Below are positions 14,632-23,489 of a stretch of 64,000 nucleotides of DNA, piece after piece. A program made the translations under genes and the position numbers. Source of the stretch: an uncultured Erysipelotrichaceae bacterium (lineage in GTDB: Bacteria; Bacillota_I; Bacilli_A; Erysipelotrichales; Erysipelotrichaceae); assembly GCA_902766005.1 (NCBI GenBank), contig CACXCB010000081.1, forward strand, positions 1 to 64,000, read 5' to 3'. Positions within the stretch are counted from its first letter, which is position 1, and every line of letters begins with the position of its first letter. The notes below the pieces were generated by a model. It ran no database searches. It saw nothing but the letters and a program-made list of their open reading frames with translations, and was not told the origin of the DNA.

Positions 14632-17010
14632 TTACGCTCTTGTTTTCTCATTGACGAACCGGATGATATTTGATGCATTCGGATATAATTCCGCACCGTT
14701 ATCATTGACCGCAACCAGGGTTGGTGCCTGCATAATATCATACTTCTTCGTCAGGGAAATATTTTCTTCCGCATCAACCACTTCATACGGTACAGCCTTC
14801 TTATCCAGAAGATCCTTGATCATTTTGCAGTTCGGGCATGTTTTTGTGGTAAACAGCAGATACTGTGTCGGGAGGTCATTTTCCTTCACTTTTACAGGAT
14901 TGTTTTCCTCTTCCTTGAAATCAGACAGAGGCCTTGATCCGATTCCCTGTACATTGTATGTCAGACGGTCTTTGAACTCCTGAGATTTTCCGGCATTCCA
15001 GTTCTTTACCGGACGATAGTAACCTGTGATACGCGAATAAACTTCTGTTTCGCCTCCGCATTTTGGACACTTCCATACTTCACCGCTGATGTAGCCATCC
15101 TTCTGGCAGACGGAATACGTAGGACTCATCGTGTAATACGGCAACTTGTAATTCTCTGCGATTTTTCTGACCAGCAATGCAGCGGATTTCCAATCGCTCA
15201 GCCTTTCGCCAAGGAAGGCATGGAATACGGTACCGGAAGTATACAGTGTCTGCAGCTGATCTTGTACATCGAGTGCACTGAAGATGTCATCGGTGTACCC
15301 TACCGGTAAATGTGAACTGTTGGTATAATACGGTGTTCCGTTCATGTTGGCAGTAATGATGTCCGGATATTTTTCCTTGTCATGCTTTGCCAAACGGTAA
15401 GCAGTACTTTCAGCCGGCGTAGCTTCCAGGTTGTAGAGATCTCCGTATTTTTCCTGATAATCGGACAATCTTGTACGCATATGATTCAATACATCCACTG
15501 CGAACTTCTGTGTCTTTTCAGATGTCAGGTCAGCTTTTAACCAGGATGCATTTAATCCTGCCTCATTCATGCCTACCAGTCCGATTGTGGAGAAATGGTT
15601 ATTGAAGGTGCCGAGATATCTGTATGTGTAAGGATATAATCCTGCTTCCAGAAGTTTTGTAACGACGGTTCTCTTTGTCTTCAAGCTCCTTGCCGACAGA
15701 TCCATGATCTTGTCCAGCCTCTGATAAAATTCATCCTCATTCTTTGAAAGGTATGCAATACGCGGAAGATTGATTGTAACAACACCGATCGAACCGGTGC
15801 TTTCACCGGATCCGAAGAACCCACCGCTCTTTTTTCTGAGCTCTCTGAGATCAAGACGCAGGCGGCAGCACATGGAACGGACATCGCTCGGCTCCATATC
15901 GCTGTTGATATAGTTGGAGAAATACGGTGTTCCGTATTTGGCAGTCATCTCAAACAACAGCTTATTGTTTTCTGTTTCAGACCAGTCAAAATCTCTTGTA
16001 ATGGAATATGTCGGAATCGGATACTGGAAACCCCTTCCGTTTGCATCACCTTCGATCATCGTCTCAATGAATGCCTTGTTGATCATATCCATTTCCGCTT
16101 TGCAGTCCTTGTATTTGAAATCCATCTCTTTGCCGCCGACAATTGCAGGAAGCTCTGCAAGATCGTTCGGGACAGTCCAGTCAAGGGTGACATTGGTAAA
16201 AGGTGCCTGCGTGCCCCATCTGGAAGGTGTATTTACACCATAAATAAATGACTGAATATCCTGCTTTACTTGTTTATAGGACAGGTTGTCCGCTTTGACA
16301 AACGGTGCAAGATAGGTATCAAAACTGGAAAATGCCTGTGCTCCTGCCCATTCGTTCTGCATGATGCCGAGGAAGTTTACCATCTGATTGCATAATGTGC
16401 TTAAGTGCTTTGCCGGTGCACTGGTGATTTTGCCCGGAATACCGCCAAGACCTTCCTGAATCAGCTGTTTTAATGACCAGCCGGCACAATATCCTGTCAG
16501 CATGCTCAAGTCATGAATATGAATGTCACCGGAACGGTGTGCATTTGCAATTTCATCATCATATGCTTCGGAAAGCCAGTAATTGGCAGTGATAGCGCCG
16601 CTGTTGGAAAGAATCAGTCCACCGACAGAATAGGTAACTGTGCTGTTTTCCTTCACGCGCCAGTCGAGAGCTTTCAGATAGTTATCCACCAGCATTTTAT
16701 AGTCCAGGGTTGTATTTGTAATATTTCTGACATTTTCCCTTCTTTTACGATAGAGGATATATGCCTTGGAAACATCCCAGTACCCGGATTCACTCAGAAC
16801 TTTCTCCGCACTGTCCTGAATGTCTTCAACATCAATCAAACCGTCTTTGATTTTCGGCTCGAAATCACTGGTAACCCTAAGTGAAATAAAATCAATTACA
16901 TTGTCATTGTAATTTCTGTTGCAGGCATCAAAAGCCTTGCGAATAGCATCCGAAATTTTACGAATGTCAAACTCTGTGATTTTTCCATCCCTTTTTCTGA
17001 CTCTGTACAT
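14632..17010 (-). CDS. nrdD: anaerobic (class III) ribonucleoside-triphosphate reductase with C-terminal glutaredoxin domain
   Basis: NrdD reduces NTPs to dNTPs without oxygen using a glycyl radical. The 792-residue protein has an N-terminal ATP cone (VRKRDGKITEFDIRKI, residues 1-95), the catalytic barrel with GYCAGWSL, a zinc site ending in CPKC (648-651), and the glycyl radical loop RITGYYRP (Gly663). Unusually, residues ~714-792 form a fused glutaredoxin/thioredoxin-like domain with redox motif CPNC (725-728) and the cis-Pro region QAPTL. This domain may deliver electrons directly, replacing a separate NrdH-type donor; that is inference. The activase gene lies 4 nt upstream in the same operon. 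Confidence 0.96.
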   Translation of the reverse strand: MYRVRKRDGKITEFDIRKISDAIRKAFDACNRNYNDNVIDFISLRVTSDFEPKIKDGLIDVEDIQDSAEKVLSESGYWDVSKAYILYRKRRENVRNITNTTLDYKMLVDNYLKALDWRVKENSTVTYSVGGLILSNSGAITANYWLSEAYDDEIANAHRSGDIHIHDLSMLTGYCAGWSLKQLIQEGLGGIPGKITSAPAKHLSTLCNQMVNFLGIMQNEWAGAQAFSSFDTYLAPFVKADNLSYKQVKQDIQSFIYGVNTPSRWGTQAPFTNVTLDWTVPNDLAELPAIVGGKEMDFKYKDCKAEMDMINKAFIETMIEGDANGRGFQYPIPTYSITRDFDWSETENNKLLFEMTAKYGTPYFSNYINSDMEPSDVRSMCCRLRLDLRELRKKSGGFFGSGESTGSIGVVTINLPRIAYLSKNEDEFYQRLDKIMDLSARSLKTKRTVVTKLLEAGLYPYTYRYLGTFNNHFSTIGLVGMNEAGLNASWLKADLTSEKTQKFAVDVLNHMRTRLSDYQEKYGDLYNLEATPAESTAYRLAKHDKEKYPDIITANMNGTPYYTNSSHLPVGYTDDIFSALDVQDQLQTLYTSGTVFHAFLGERLSDWKSAALLVRKIAENYKLPYYTMSPTYSVCQKDGYISGEVWKCPKCGGETEVYSRITGYYRPVKNWNAGKSQEFKDRLTYNVQGIGSRPLSDFKEEENNPVKVKENDLPTQYLLFTTKTCPNCKMIKDLLDKKAVPYEVVDAEENISLTKKYDIMQAPTLVAVNDNGAELYPNASNIIRFVNEKTRA

Positions 17011-17014
17011 AAAC

Positions 17015-18160
17015 CTACTCCTTTATACCCCTTAATTGTGCCGAAGGGACAAATTCCCTTACCGTTTTTAATATTTGTTCCATTTCATTCTTATCATATG
17101 CATGGAAACCTTGTTGGATCACATTGATAGATTCCATGTATTGCTGAAGATAATAGTGTTTTGCATTCTGTATTTTCTTTGCAATTCTCTGCAGATCTTC
17201 TTCTGTATGGAATTCTCTGACCACTGTTGTACGGAATTCATAATCCACATTCCCCTGCAGAAGATAATCGATGGACTTTTCGATTTTGGAAGTGTCAAAT
17301 GAATTTTTTTCCATGCCGACAGTTTCCGCATATTTCTCTTTCACGTTCTTAATATCCATCGCAACATAGTCAACCAGTCCTGAATCAACAATTTCCACCA
17401 GCTGTTCGGGATAACTTCCGTTTGTGTCAAGCTTGACCAGATATCCAAGATCCTTGATCCTTTTTACAAAGGACTGCAGCTCTCCCTGAATTAACGGTTC
17501 CCCACCGCTGATGCATACCCCATCCAGCAGGTTTTTTCTCTTTTCAAGATATGACATGATATCCTTTGGATTAAAATACTGATAATTCTCGGGAATAAAC
17601 ACCAAATCCCTGTTATGGCAATACGGACATTTGAAATTGCATCCCGCAGTGAAGACGGTACATGCCACATGCTCCGGATAATCCAGCAATGTCATCTTCT
17701 GGATACCGCCGATTTTTATATCAGCATACAGTGCTTCCGGAAGCAGTGATTCTCTTGCATTTTCACAGGCTTTTTCCAGCATGGATTCAAATGTGGCAAA
17801 ATCCATATCCTTCGCCAGAAGCGATCGGCATTGGTTTCTTACTTCGTAAATATCCCTGATAATTCCTGCAGCCTTTGCAGTTGTATGCATGCGTTTGATA
17901 CGATGATCTTTTTCATCCACAAGTGCCTGAACATATCCCTGTTCCATGAGTTTCTGCACACTTTTTGTAGTAGTTCCCTTGTCCACCTCACTGATCCGGG
18001 TTACTTCCTGCATTGTAATGCCTTCATTTTCATTGATAATCAGCAAAAATAACAACTGTCCCGATCCGATATCATACTTCGCCAGCATTTTGTCAAAATA
18101 CTTCTGGGTATTGCGATACAGGATGGAAAGGTTTAACATAAAGTTGCTTTGATCAGCCAT
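17015..18160 (-). CDS. nrdG: MarR-type regulator fused to radical SAM activase of anaerobic ribonucleotide reductase
   Basis: The 381-residue protein has two parts. Residues 1-~145 form a MarR winged-helix domain (GITMQEVTRISEVDKGTTTK, then wing DEKDHRIKRMH). Residues ~148-381 form an NrdG2-type radical SAM activase (IGGIQKMTLLDYP) with cluster cysteines 174, 178 and 181 (CNFKCPYC) and SAM motif CISGGEPL. The activase installs the glycyl radical on NrdD, encoded next in the operon. The fused MarR domain could make the enzyme its own redox- or cluster-responsive repressor. A palindrome just downstream of the promoter (18179-18198) is a fitting operator. Domain calls are firm; autoregulation is inference. 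Confidence 0.93.
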   Translation of the reverse strand: MADQSNFMLNLSILYRNTQKYFDKMLAKYDIGSGQLLFLLIINENEGITMQEVTRISEVDKGTTTKSVQKLMEQGYVQALVDEKDHRIKRMHTTAKAAGIIRDIYEVRNQCRSLLAKDMDFATFESMLEKACENARESLLPEALYADIKIGGIQKMTLLDYPEHVACTVFTAGCNFKCPYCHNRDLVFIPENYQYFNPKDIMSYLEKRKNLLDGVCISGGEPLIQGELQSFVKRIKDLGYLVKLDTNGSYPEQLVEIVDSGLVDYVAMDIKNVKEKYAETVGMEKNSFDTSKIEKSIDYLLQGNVDYEFRTTVVREFHTEEDLQRIAKKIQNAKHYYLQQYMESINVIQQGFHAYDKNEMEQILKTVREFVPSAQLRGIKE

Positions 18161-18178
18161 ATTTGTCCCCTTTACAAA

Positions 18179-18241
18179 TTAGTTGGAAATCCAACCAATA
18201 ATTGCCGAATACTATTTTACTCTTCTTACGATCTCTGTCAA
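18179..18241 (-). promoter_or_regulatory. promoter and probable MarR operator of nrdG-nrdD
   Basis: -35 TTGACA (18236-18241), a 16-bp spacer and -10 TAAAAT (18214-18219) put the start near 18207. Immediately downstream is TTAGTTGGAAATCCAACCAA (18179-18198), an inverted repeat with 7 of 8 matching arm positions, in the 5' UTR 19 nt before the ATG. The size and symmetry suit a MarR dimer. Confidence 0.7.
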
Positions 18242-18339
18242 TCAAAACACCTCCACTTTTCTTTCTTTTCCACCTCCGCAAATATCATACCCTATGAAAA
18301 GAAAATCACTGTACACAATCATGTACAGTGATATATTTT

Positions 18340-19041
18340 TTAATACAGCATTTTCACTTTGAAGCACGGTTTGTCCTTCTGCATCTGGAAATAGACACGG
18401 TCCTGCTCCTCAACCCAGGAAAGCGTAATCTTCTGCTGATAAACAGCTTCACTGGAATAGACCGCATGAATCTCGCTACAGATCTTTTCCGGTTTTTCAA
18501 GATGGTCCATAAGAATATCAAAATACCTCGTATTATTCATATGCCCGTTCAAATCACAGAAGCTGTAAGGAACGATGAAATCATCTTCATGCTCTGTTTC
18601 CTCTTTTTTAAACAGCCTCGGCAGAGGAATGTCATATTCTGTCTGGGTTTCGGGAATAATCACTCCGTGCTTTTCCGGAAATGCCACTTTTCTGTCTTTG
18701 GCATCCACAAGCGTCCACATCATGCTGCCCTCCGCCATTACCTCTTTCTTTTCATTCACAATGCGGTAAAAGCGCGGAAACAGCATATGCTGCATCTTTC
18801 CCGGCCAGGATTCAATCATGACAGCATCATCATATTCCGGCATTTTGAAAATGTGAAAATACATCTGCAGAATTACCCAAAGATACCCTTTATCCAGTGT
18901 GGACTGTCTCGGGAATCCCAGTTCCTCTGTATGGGCAATAGAAGCTTCCTGCAGAAGTTCAAGAAGGGCGGAAAGTTTCAGCTTTCGAAACATATCCACG
19001 TCTTTTGTCTTAATGCGGTATTCCTTCTGCCAGATGCTCAT
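18340..19041 (-). CDS. acyl-ACP thioesterase
   Basis: The 233-residue protein has the double hot-dog fold of bacterial acyl-ACP thioesterases: YRIKTKDVDMFRKLKLSALL at the start, LQEASIAHTEELG, LWVILQMYFHI, WTLVDAKDRK, and the active-site loop DLNGHMNNTRYFD with its Asn/His pair. It hydrolyses acyl-ACP to free fatty acid. Its start overlaps the end of the carrier protein gene by 4 nt. Together with the ligase and carrier upstream it forms a closed acyl activation/release module. Confidence 0.9.
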   Translation of the reverse strand: MSIWQKEYRIKTKDVDMFRKLKLSALLELLQEASIAHTEELGFPRQSTLDKGYLWVILQMYFHIFKMPEYDDAVMIESWPGKMQHMLFPRFYRIVNEKKEVMAEGSMMWTLVDAKDRKVAFPEKHGVIIPETQTEYDIPLPRLFKKEETEHEDDFIVPYSFCDLNGHMNNTRYFDILMDHLEKPEKICSEIHAVYSSEAVYQQKITLSWVEEQDRVYFQMQKDKPCFKVKMLY

Positions 19042-19298
19042 GCCTCTTCCTTAGGCAGATACTTCATGATCGCATCCGCCATTTCCCCCAGTGTACGGAT
19101 CTGATCCCATTCCTCATCCGGGATTTTGGCATTAAACTCGCCTTCCAGTTTTGTGATCACCAGTATGAACCCCATGGAATCCACATTTTCCTGTTCATTC
19201 AGGCGTGTATCTTCCTGTAAATCTTCGCCGAACATTTCAGGCACATTGTCCTTGATTATTTTTTTTGCCGTTTCAATTACCTGTTCTCTTGTAACCAT
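19038..19298 (-). CDS. acyl carrier protein
   Basis: This 86-residue acidic four-helix carrier has the phosphopantetheine attachment Ser41 in NVDSMGF; DSM replaces the usual DSL. The start of helix II and the acidic stretch KLEGEFNAKIPDEEW are typical. It is dedicated to the flanking ligase and thioesterase (1-nt gap upstream, 4-nt overlap downstream), rather than placed in a fatty acid synthesis cluster, so it is probably a specialised carrier and not the housekeeping AcpP. Confidence 0.92.
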   Translation of the reverse strand: MVTREQVIETAKKIIKDNVPEMFGEDLQEDTRLNEQENVDSMGFILVITKLEGEFNAKIPDEEWDQIRTLGEMADAIMKYLPKEEA

Positions 19299-19299
19299 G

Positions 19300-20622
19300 C
19301 TAAATCTCCTTTTCTATTTCCCATCTTTTCACTTTTCCGTTTGTCGTTTTCGGCAATTCATGCCCGAGCACTAAGATATCATGTATCCTGTGTCCTCTCG
19401 GGATACCCGGAATATCATTCAGCAGATCCATGATTTTCTGTTTCTCGGTTTCCAGCTTTTCAAGCACCAGCACGGGTTTATCATTCTTTTTGCATACCGC
19501 AAAAGGATCGTCACCAAGGACATTTGCGATCATCTCCTCATATTCCGGGAGGAATATTTTTGTCCCATTCGAGAAAACAAGAATATCTTTTTTTCTGCCA
19601 AGGATATATAGTTTTCCTTCTTCATCCATTCTGCCCAGATCACCTGTATATAATCTTCCGTCTCTTAATACATCTTCTGTTGCATCGGGGTCTTTGTAAT
19701 AACCCTGCATCATGCACGTGTCACAGCGTATGGATATTTCTCCATCCTCTTCAATGCGAATGTCGTCATCAATGCACGGTTCCATGGCTCTCGGGTTTCC
19801 GCTTGTGCTGATGGCCACACCGGAACTTGTTTCAGTTAAGCCATAGCCGAAACATACCCTTCTGCCCGAAGAAGCCGCCGCTTCCAACAATGCATCCGAG
19901 CAATCTCCGGCACCGATCAAAATCAATTTCAGTTCATCATTCAGCAAATGATATTTTACAAGGAAACTCAACAGCATTGGCACAACACTGATAGCGGTAG
20001 GCTTATAGAATGCACAATCATCCATATAGTGACGCTGTCCCCTTCCCAAAGCTACATGCGCACCGGAAGAAAGTCCCCATAACAGCCCGCATACAAATCC
20101 GAAAACATGTGAAAGAGGAAGAATGCATAACAATGTATCCTCTTTGTCCAGCGGAAGTTTCTCATAACCGTTATAAGCGCTGTTCATCAATGATTGATCT
20201 GTTAAAACCACAGCTTTGGAACTGGATGTCGTACCGCTGGTGAAAAACAATATCCGGCCTTTACCTCCTTTAACCCCCTGTCCGAGACAATCTTTCAAAT
20301 TATCCGATTCCGGATACAGTATGTCCACGTCACCATACGGCAGCATCTTCTGAAGCGTATCCTGCAAAAGATTTTTTTCAAGCATTACCAGCTGCATGCC
20401 TGCCAGATTACACGCAAAAATTTCAACCACGCAATCGATGGTGGTTTCACAGATGATACCCATGCAGGTTTTCCCTGCTTCAACCAGTTCATCTCTTCTG
20501 CTTGCAACTTTATTATAGAGCTGGCGATAGCTGATTGCGGTCTCTTCTTCAATCAGTGCGACATGATCTCCCAACGATTCTGCCTGTCTTTTCAGCAAAT
20601 CTTCAAACCCGTTATATCTCAT
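19300..20622 (-). CDS. AMP-forming acyl ligase (acyl-ACP synthetase candidate)
   Basis: The 440-residue ANL-superfamily enzyme has the P-loop-like FFTSGTTSSSKAVVLT, ALPLSH-like ILPLSHVFG, adenylate site GYGLTETSSG, hinge YTGDLGRMDEEGKLYILGRKKD, and the C-terminal catalytic Lys in PKTTNGKVKR. It is somewhat shorter than typical fatty-acyl ligases. Being followed directly by a carrier protein, it probably loads a carboxylic acid onto that ACP. No Shine-Dalgarno is visible. A -10 TATACT ends 7 nt before the ATG, so the mRNA looks leaderless. Confidence 0.9.
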   Translation of the reverse strand: MRYNGFEDLLKRQAESLGDHVALIEEETAISYRQLYNKVASRRDELVEAGKTCMGIICETTIDCVVEIFACNLAGMQLVMLEKNLLQDTLQKMLPYGDVDILYPESDNLKDCLGQGVKGGKGRILFFTSGTTSSSKAVVLTDQSLMNSAYNGYEKLPLDKEDTLLCILPLSHVFGFVCGLLWGLSSGAHVALGRGQRHYMDDCAFYKPTAISVVPMLLSFLVKYHLLNDELKLILIGAGDCSDALLEAAASSGRRVCFGYGLTETSSGVAISTSGNPRAMEPCIDDDIRIEEDGEISIRCDTCMMQGYYKDPDATEDVLRDGRLYTGDLGRMDEEGKLYILGRKKDILVFSNGTKIFLPEYEEMIANVLGDDPFAVCKKNDKPVLVLEKLETEKQKIMDLLNDIPGIPRGHRIHDILVLGHELPKTTNGKVKRWEIEKEI

Positions 20623-20628
20623 ATAAAA

Positions 20629-20658
20629 AGTATAACATGGTCGTGCAATTATTCACAA
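20629..20658 (-). promoter_or_regulatory. promoter of the acyl ligase operon (near-leaderless)
   Basis: TTGTGA (20653-20658), an 18-bp spacer and TATACT (20629-20634) place transcription start at or within a base or two of the ligase ATG (20622). Confidence 0.6.
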
Positions 20659-20671
20659 AGTGTTTTATAAT
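20643..20671 (+). promoter_or_regulatory. promoter of the fatty acid isomerase gene
   Basis: GTGCAA (20643-20648), a 17-bp spacer and consensus TATAAT (20666-20671). It overlaps the divergent ligase promoter, so the two units probably share control. Confidence 0.6.
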
Positions 20672-20698
20672 GTTTCTAGCAATTATGGAGGAAATCAT

Positions 20699-22054
20699 AT
20701 GAATAAAGATACAAAAATATGTATCATCGGCGGAGGACCGGCCGGTCTTTCAGCTGGCATGTATCTGGAACAGAAAGGATACGATAATTACACTATTCTG
20801 GAAAGAAATGATCATGTAGGAGGAAAATGCCATAGCCCGCATTACAACGGAAGAAGATATGAAATGGGCGCTATCATGGGTGTACCTTCCTACTATGCCG
20901 TTCATGATGTCGAAGAATTCTGCGGCATTACGCACGACGGGCCAAAACTCAACAGAAACTACAAGGACAAGACCGGAAAGGTCATCGAACCGTTTAATCC
21001 GAAGAAAAACGTCCTGAAAATTCCACATCTGATGGAAATGAGAAAACAGGTTAAAAAACTCGGCGAAATCCTGGAAACAAAATACAAGGGATATGATGTC
21101 AACGGCCACAGAGGCGTAGCCGAAGGCAGATATGACGGCTTCGCAGTAACACCGGGACGTGAGCCTGTTTCCGGCACAAACGCAAACCTCAAGGATCTCG
21201 CATTGCCTTTCAAGGAATTCTGCGAATTAAACGGTGTTGAACTGACACAGGAAATCTGGATCGGTCCGTTCACATCCTTCGGTTATGGTTACTTTGATGA
21301 AATCCCTGCAGCATATGTTCTGAAATATCTCGATTTCCAAACATGCATGAACTTCGTCAACATCAACCTCTGGACATGGCAAAACGGTACACAGTTCATC
21401 TGGGAATCCCTGAACGACAAGCTTAAGAACCACGCAAGACTCAACAGCAATATCACGAATATCGAAAGAAAAGACGGAAAGGTATATGTCACAGTCAACG
21501 GAGAAGTTGAGGAATACGACAAGCTCATCGTCACCGCACCACTGCAGTACTTCCCGGATTATGCTGATGCAAGAGAAGATGAAAAAGAATTCTTCTCCAA
21601 GATCGAATACGAAAGATATGATGTTCTGGCAGTGGAAACAAAACCTGAAGATCATCCGGATATTTCCTACTACGTATTTGACAACATGACACCGGAACGT
21701 CTCGGCCATCTGATGGTTTACTACAGAAGATGGAGAGATACCAAGGATCAGGTTATCACAACTTATGCTTTGAGAAAGCACAAGGATCAGGCTGAAATTC
21801 CATATGAAGTCTGCAAGAAAACCGTTCTCGATGACCTCAAGACCATGAAGAACCCAGCTTCCAATGTTGTTAACGAGCAGAGCTGGTATTACTTCCCGCA
21901 CGTCTTCACAGAAGACTACGCTGCCGGATGGTATGACAAAGTCGAAGCAATGCAGGGCAAGTATGACACATACTATGCAGGCGAAATCATGAGCTTTGGC
22001 GATATGGACGAAACCGCTGAATATAGCCGCGAGCTTGTTGAAAGATTCTTCTAA
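20699..22054 (+). CDS. FAD-dependent polyenoic fatty acid isomerase homologue
   Basis: The 451-residue flavoprotein begins with the Rossmann motif ICIIGGGPAGLSAGMYLEQ. From memory it matches the Propionibacterium acnes polyenoic fatty acid isomerase (PAI) throughout: YTILERNDHVGGKCHSP, GRRYEMGAIMGVPSY, YVLKYLDF, RPERLGH-like TPERLGHLMVYY, EQSWYYFPHV and FYAGEIMSFG-like YYAGEIMSFGD. PAI moves a cis double bond of linoleate to give conjugated t10,c12 linoleic acid using FAD with no net redox. Start ATG 20699 has GGAGG 7 nt upstream. It is divergent from the acyl ligase-ACP-thioesterase operon. The family call is strong; the exact substrate and product are inferred. Confidence 0.85.
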   Translation: MNKDTKICIIGGGPAGLSAGMYLEQKGYDNYTILERNDHVGGKCHSPHYNGRRYEMGAIMGVPSYYAVHDVEEFCGITHDGPKLNRNYKDKTGKVIEPFNPKKNVLKIPHLMEMRKQVKKLGEILETKYKGYDVNGHRGVAEGRYDGFAVTPGREPVSGTNANLKDLALPFKEFCELNGVELTQEIWIGPFTSFGYGYFDEIPAAYVLKYLDFQTCMNFVNINLWTWQNGTQFIWESLNDKLKNHARLNSNITNIERKDGKVYVTVNGEVEEYDKLIVTAPLQYFPDYADAREDEKEFFSKIEYERYDVLAVETKPEDHPDISYYVFDNMTPERLGHLMVYYRRWRDTKDQVITTYALRKHKDQAEIPYEVCKKTVLDDLKTMKNPASNVVNEQSWYYFPHVFTEDYAAGWYDKVEAMQGKYDTYYAGEIMSFGDMDETAEYSRELVERFF

Positions 22055-22065
22055 AACCCAAAAGA

Positions 22066-22097
22066 AAAGGCGAAACTAATAAACTTCGCCTTTTTTT
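22066..22097. terminator. bidirectional terminator between isomerase and aspartokinase genes
   Basis: AAAGGCGAA (22066-22074) pairs with TTCGCCTTT (22085-22093), with T runs on the plus strand and A-rich sequence on the other side. It serves two converging genes. Confidence 0.85.
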
Positions 22098-22102
22098 CTG
22101 CA

Positions 22103-23422
22103 TCAGAAATATTCATATAAGCGGTCATACAGAGCTCTGATCGCCTTTTCATAATCCGCATCTTCTACACCGACAATGATATTCAGCTCGCTGCAGCCGG
22201 CATCAATCATGCGGATATTGACTTTGGCATCCGCAAAGCACTGAATGACTTTGGCTGCAATACCTACGTTTTTGCTGATACCTTCACCGACAATGGCGAT
22301 CAAGGCAATGCCGTCTTCCAGGAAAATACGGTCCGGATGAAATGCTTCATCAATTTCCATGATAACCTTGTTCCTGGTTTTATCGAAATAACGTGTTTCC
22401 GCTATGATGGACATGATATCAATGGAAGTCGGCGTATGCTCATAAGAGATGCCGTTATTGGCAATGATTTGAAGAACCTTTGCACCAAAACCAATCTGAC
22501 TGTTCATCATCGCCATTTCAATCTGCAGGTTGGAAAAGCCCTTCTTTCCGGCTATGCCGGTAACTGCATGCGTATGCATGTTGAAAGGATATCGTGAGAC
22601 AATCGTCGTTCCTTTCGCCTTAGGATTCATTGTATTCTTAATCAAAATCGGAATCCCCGTATTCCGTAGTGGAAAAATGGAATCTTCATGCAAAACAGAG
22701 GCACCCATATATGATAACTCACGCAGCTCTCTGTAGCTGATAATATCAATCTGTTTTGGGTCGGAGATAATCCGCGGATCAGCACTCATAAATCCGTTAA
22801 CATCCGTCCAGTTTTCATATACATCCGCTTTGACAGCCCTGGCAACGATTGCCCCTGTAATATCAGAGCCGCCTCTGGAAAAAGTTGTAATCAGGCCGTT
22901 ATTGCCGGCACCGTAGAATCCCGGAATAATCGCTCTGTCATACTGTTCAAGCATTCTCTCTGCAAAAGCATATGTGATGGATTCATTCAGTGTTTTATTC
23001 TGATGAAACCGGATCAGATCGCATGCATCTACAAACGGCCATCCCATATATGCCGCAAAGATCTTTGCATTCAGATACTCTCCCCTGCTGGCAAGATAAT
23101 CCAGTGACGGTTCTTCATGCATATGTATGCGGATTGTTTCGATTTCCCTGCTGACATCGAAATCAATACCGAGTCCGTCCACGATGGACTGAAAGCGTTC
23201 TTCGATCTTATTGAAAGTTTCTGTTGTATCCAGTCCCTGCTCCCTTTGTTCATGAGCCGCTATTAACAGGTCTGTAACTTTATCATCCTCTTTAAAGCGT
23301 TTTCCGGGTGCGGAAAGAACCACATATCTTCTTTCCTCATCCTCTCTGATTATGGAAGCAACCTGCTGTATCACTTCTGCACCGGCGAGAGATGTCCCTC
23401 CGAATTTTACAACTTTTACCAT
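22103..23422 (-). CDS. lysC: aspartate kinase
   Basis: The 439-residue aspartokinase phosphorylates aspartate, the first step to lysine/DAP, threonine and methionine. KFGGTSLA at the N-terminus binds ATP, GFYGAGNNGLITTFSRGGSDITGA is the active-site segment, and two C-terminal ACT domains follow (IEMAMMNSQIGFGAKV and IALIAIVGEGISKNVGIAAKV). It has its own promoter and no lysine riboswitch. Confidence 0.95.
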   Translation of the reverse strand: MVKVVKFGGTSLAGAEVIQQVASIIREDEERRYVVLSAPGKRFKEDDKVTDLLIAAHEQREQGLDTTETFNKIEERFQSIVDGLGIDFDVSREIETIRIHMHEEPSLDYLASRGEYLNAKIFAAYMGWPFVDACDLIRFHQNKTLNESITYAFAERMLEQYDRAIIPGFYGAGNNGLITTFSRGGSDITGAIVARAVKADVYENWTDVNGFMSADPRIISDPKQIDIISYRELRELSYMGASVLHEDSIFPLRNTGIPILIKNTMNPKAKGTTIVSRYPFNMHTHAVTGIAGKKGFSNLQIEMAMMNSQIGFGAKVLQIIANNGISYEHTPTSIDIMSIIAETRYFDKTRNKVIMEIDEAFHPDRIFLEDGIALIAIVGEGISKNVGIAAKVIQCFADAKVNIRMIDAGCSELNIIVGVEDADYEKAIRALYDRLYEYF

Positions 23423-23449
23423 TCTTCTATCCCCGTTTCAATCCCGACA

Positions 23450-23478
23450 ATCATACCATTGCAGAAATAGTGCGTCAA
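23450..23478 (-). promoter_or_regulatory. promoter of lysC
   Basis: TTGACG (23473-23478), a 17-bp spacer and TATGAT (23450-23455), giving a short leader of about 20 nt. Confidence 0.7.
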
Positions 23479-23489
23479 TTTTTCTTTTA

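Noticed and set aside
23423-23489. Lysine riboswitch before aspartokinase
   Set aside because: The leader is about 20 nt; there is no room for the ~170-nt aptamer.
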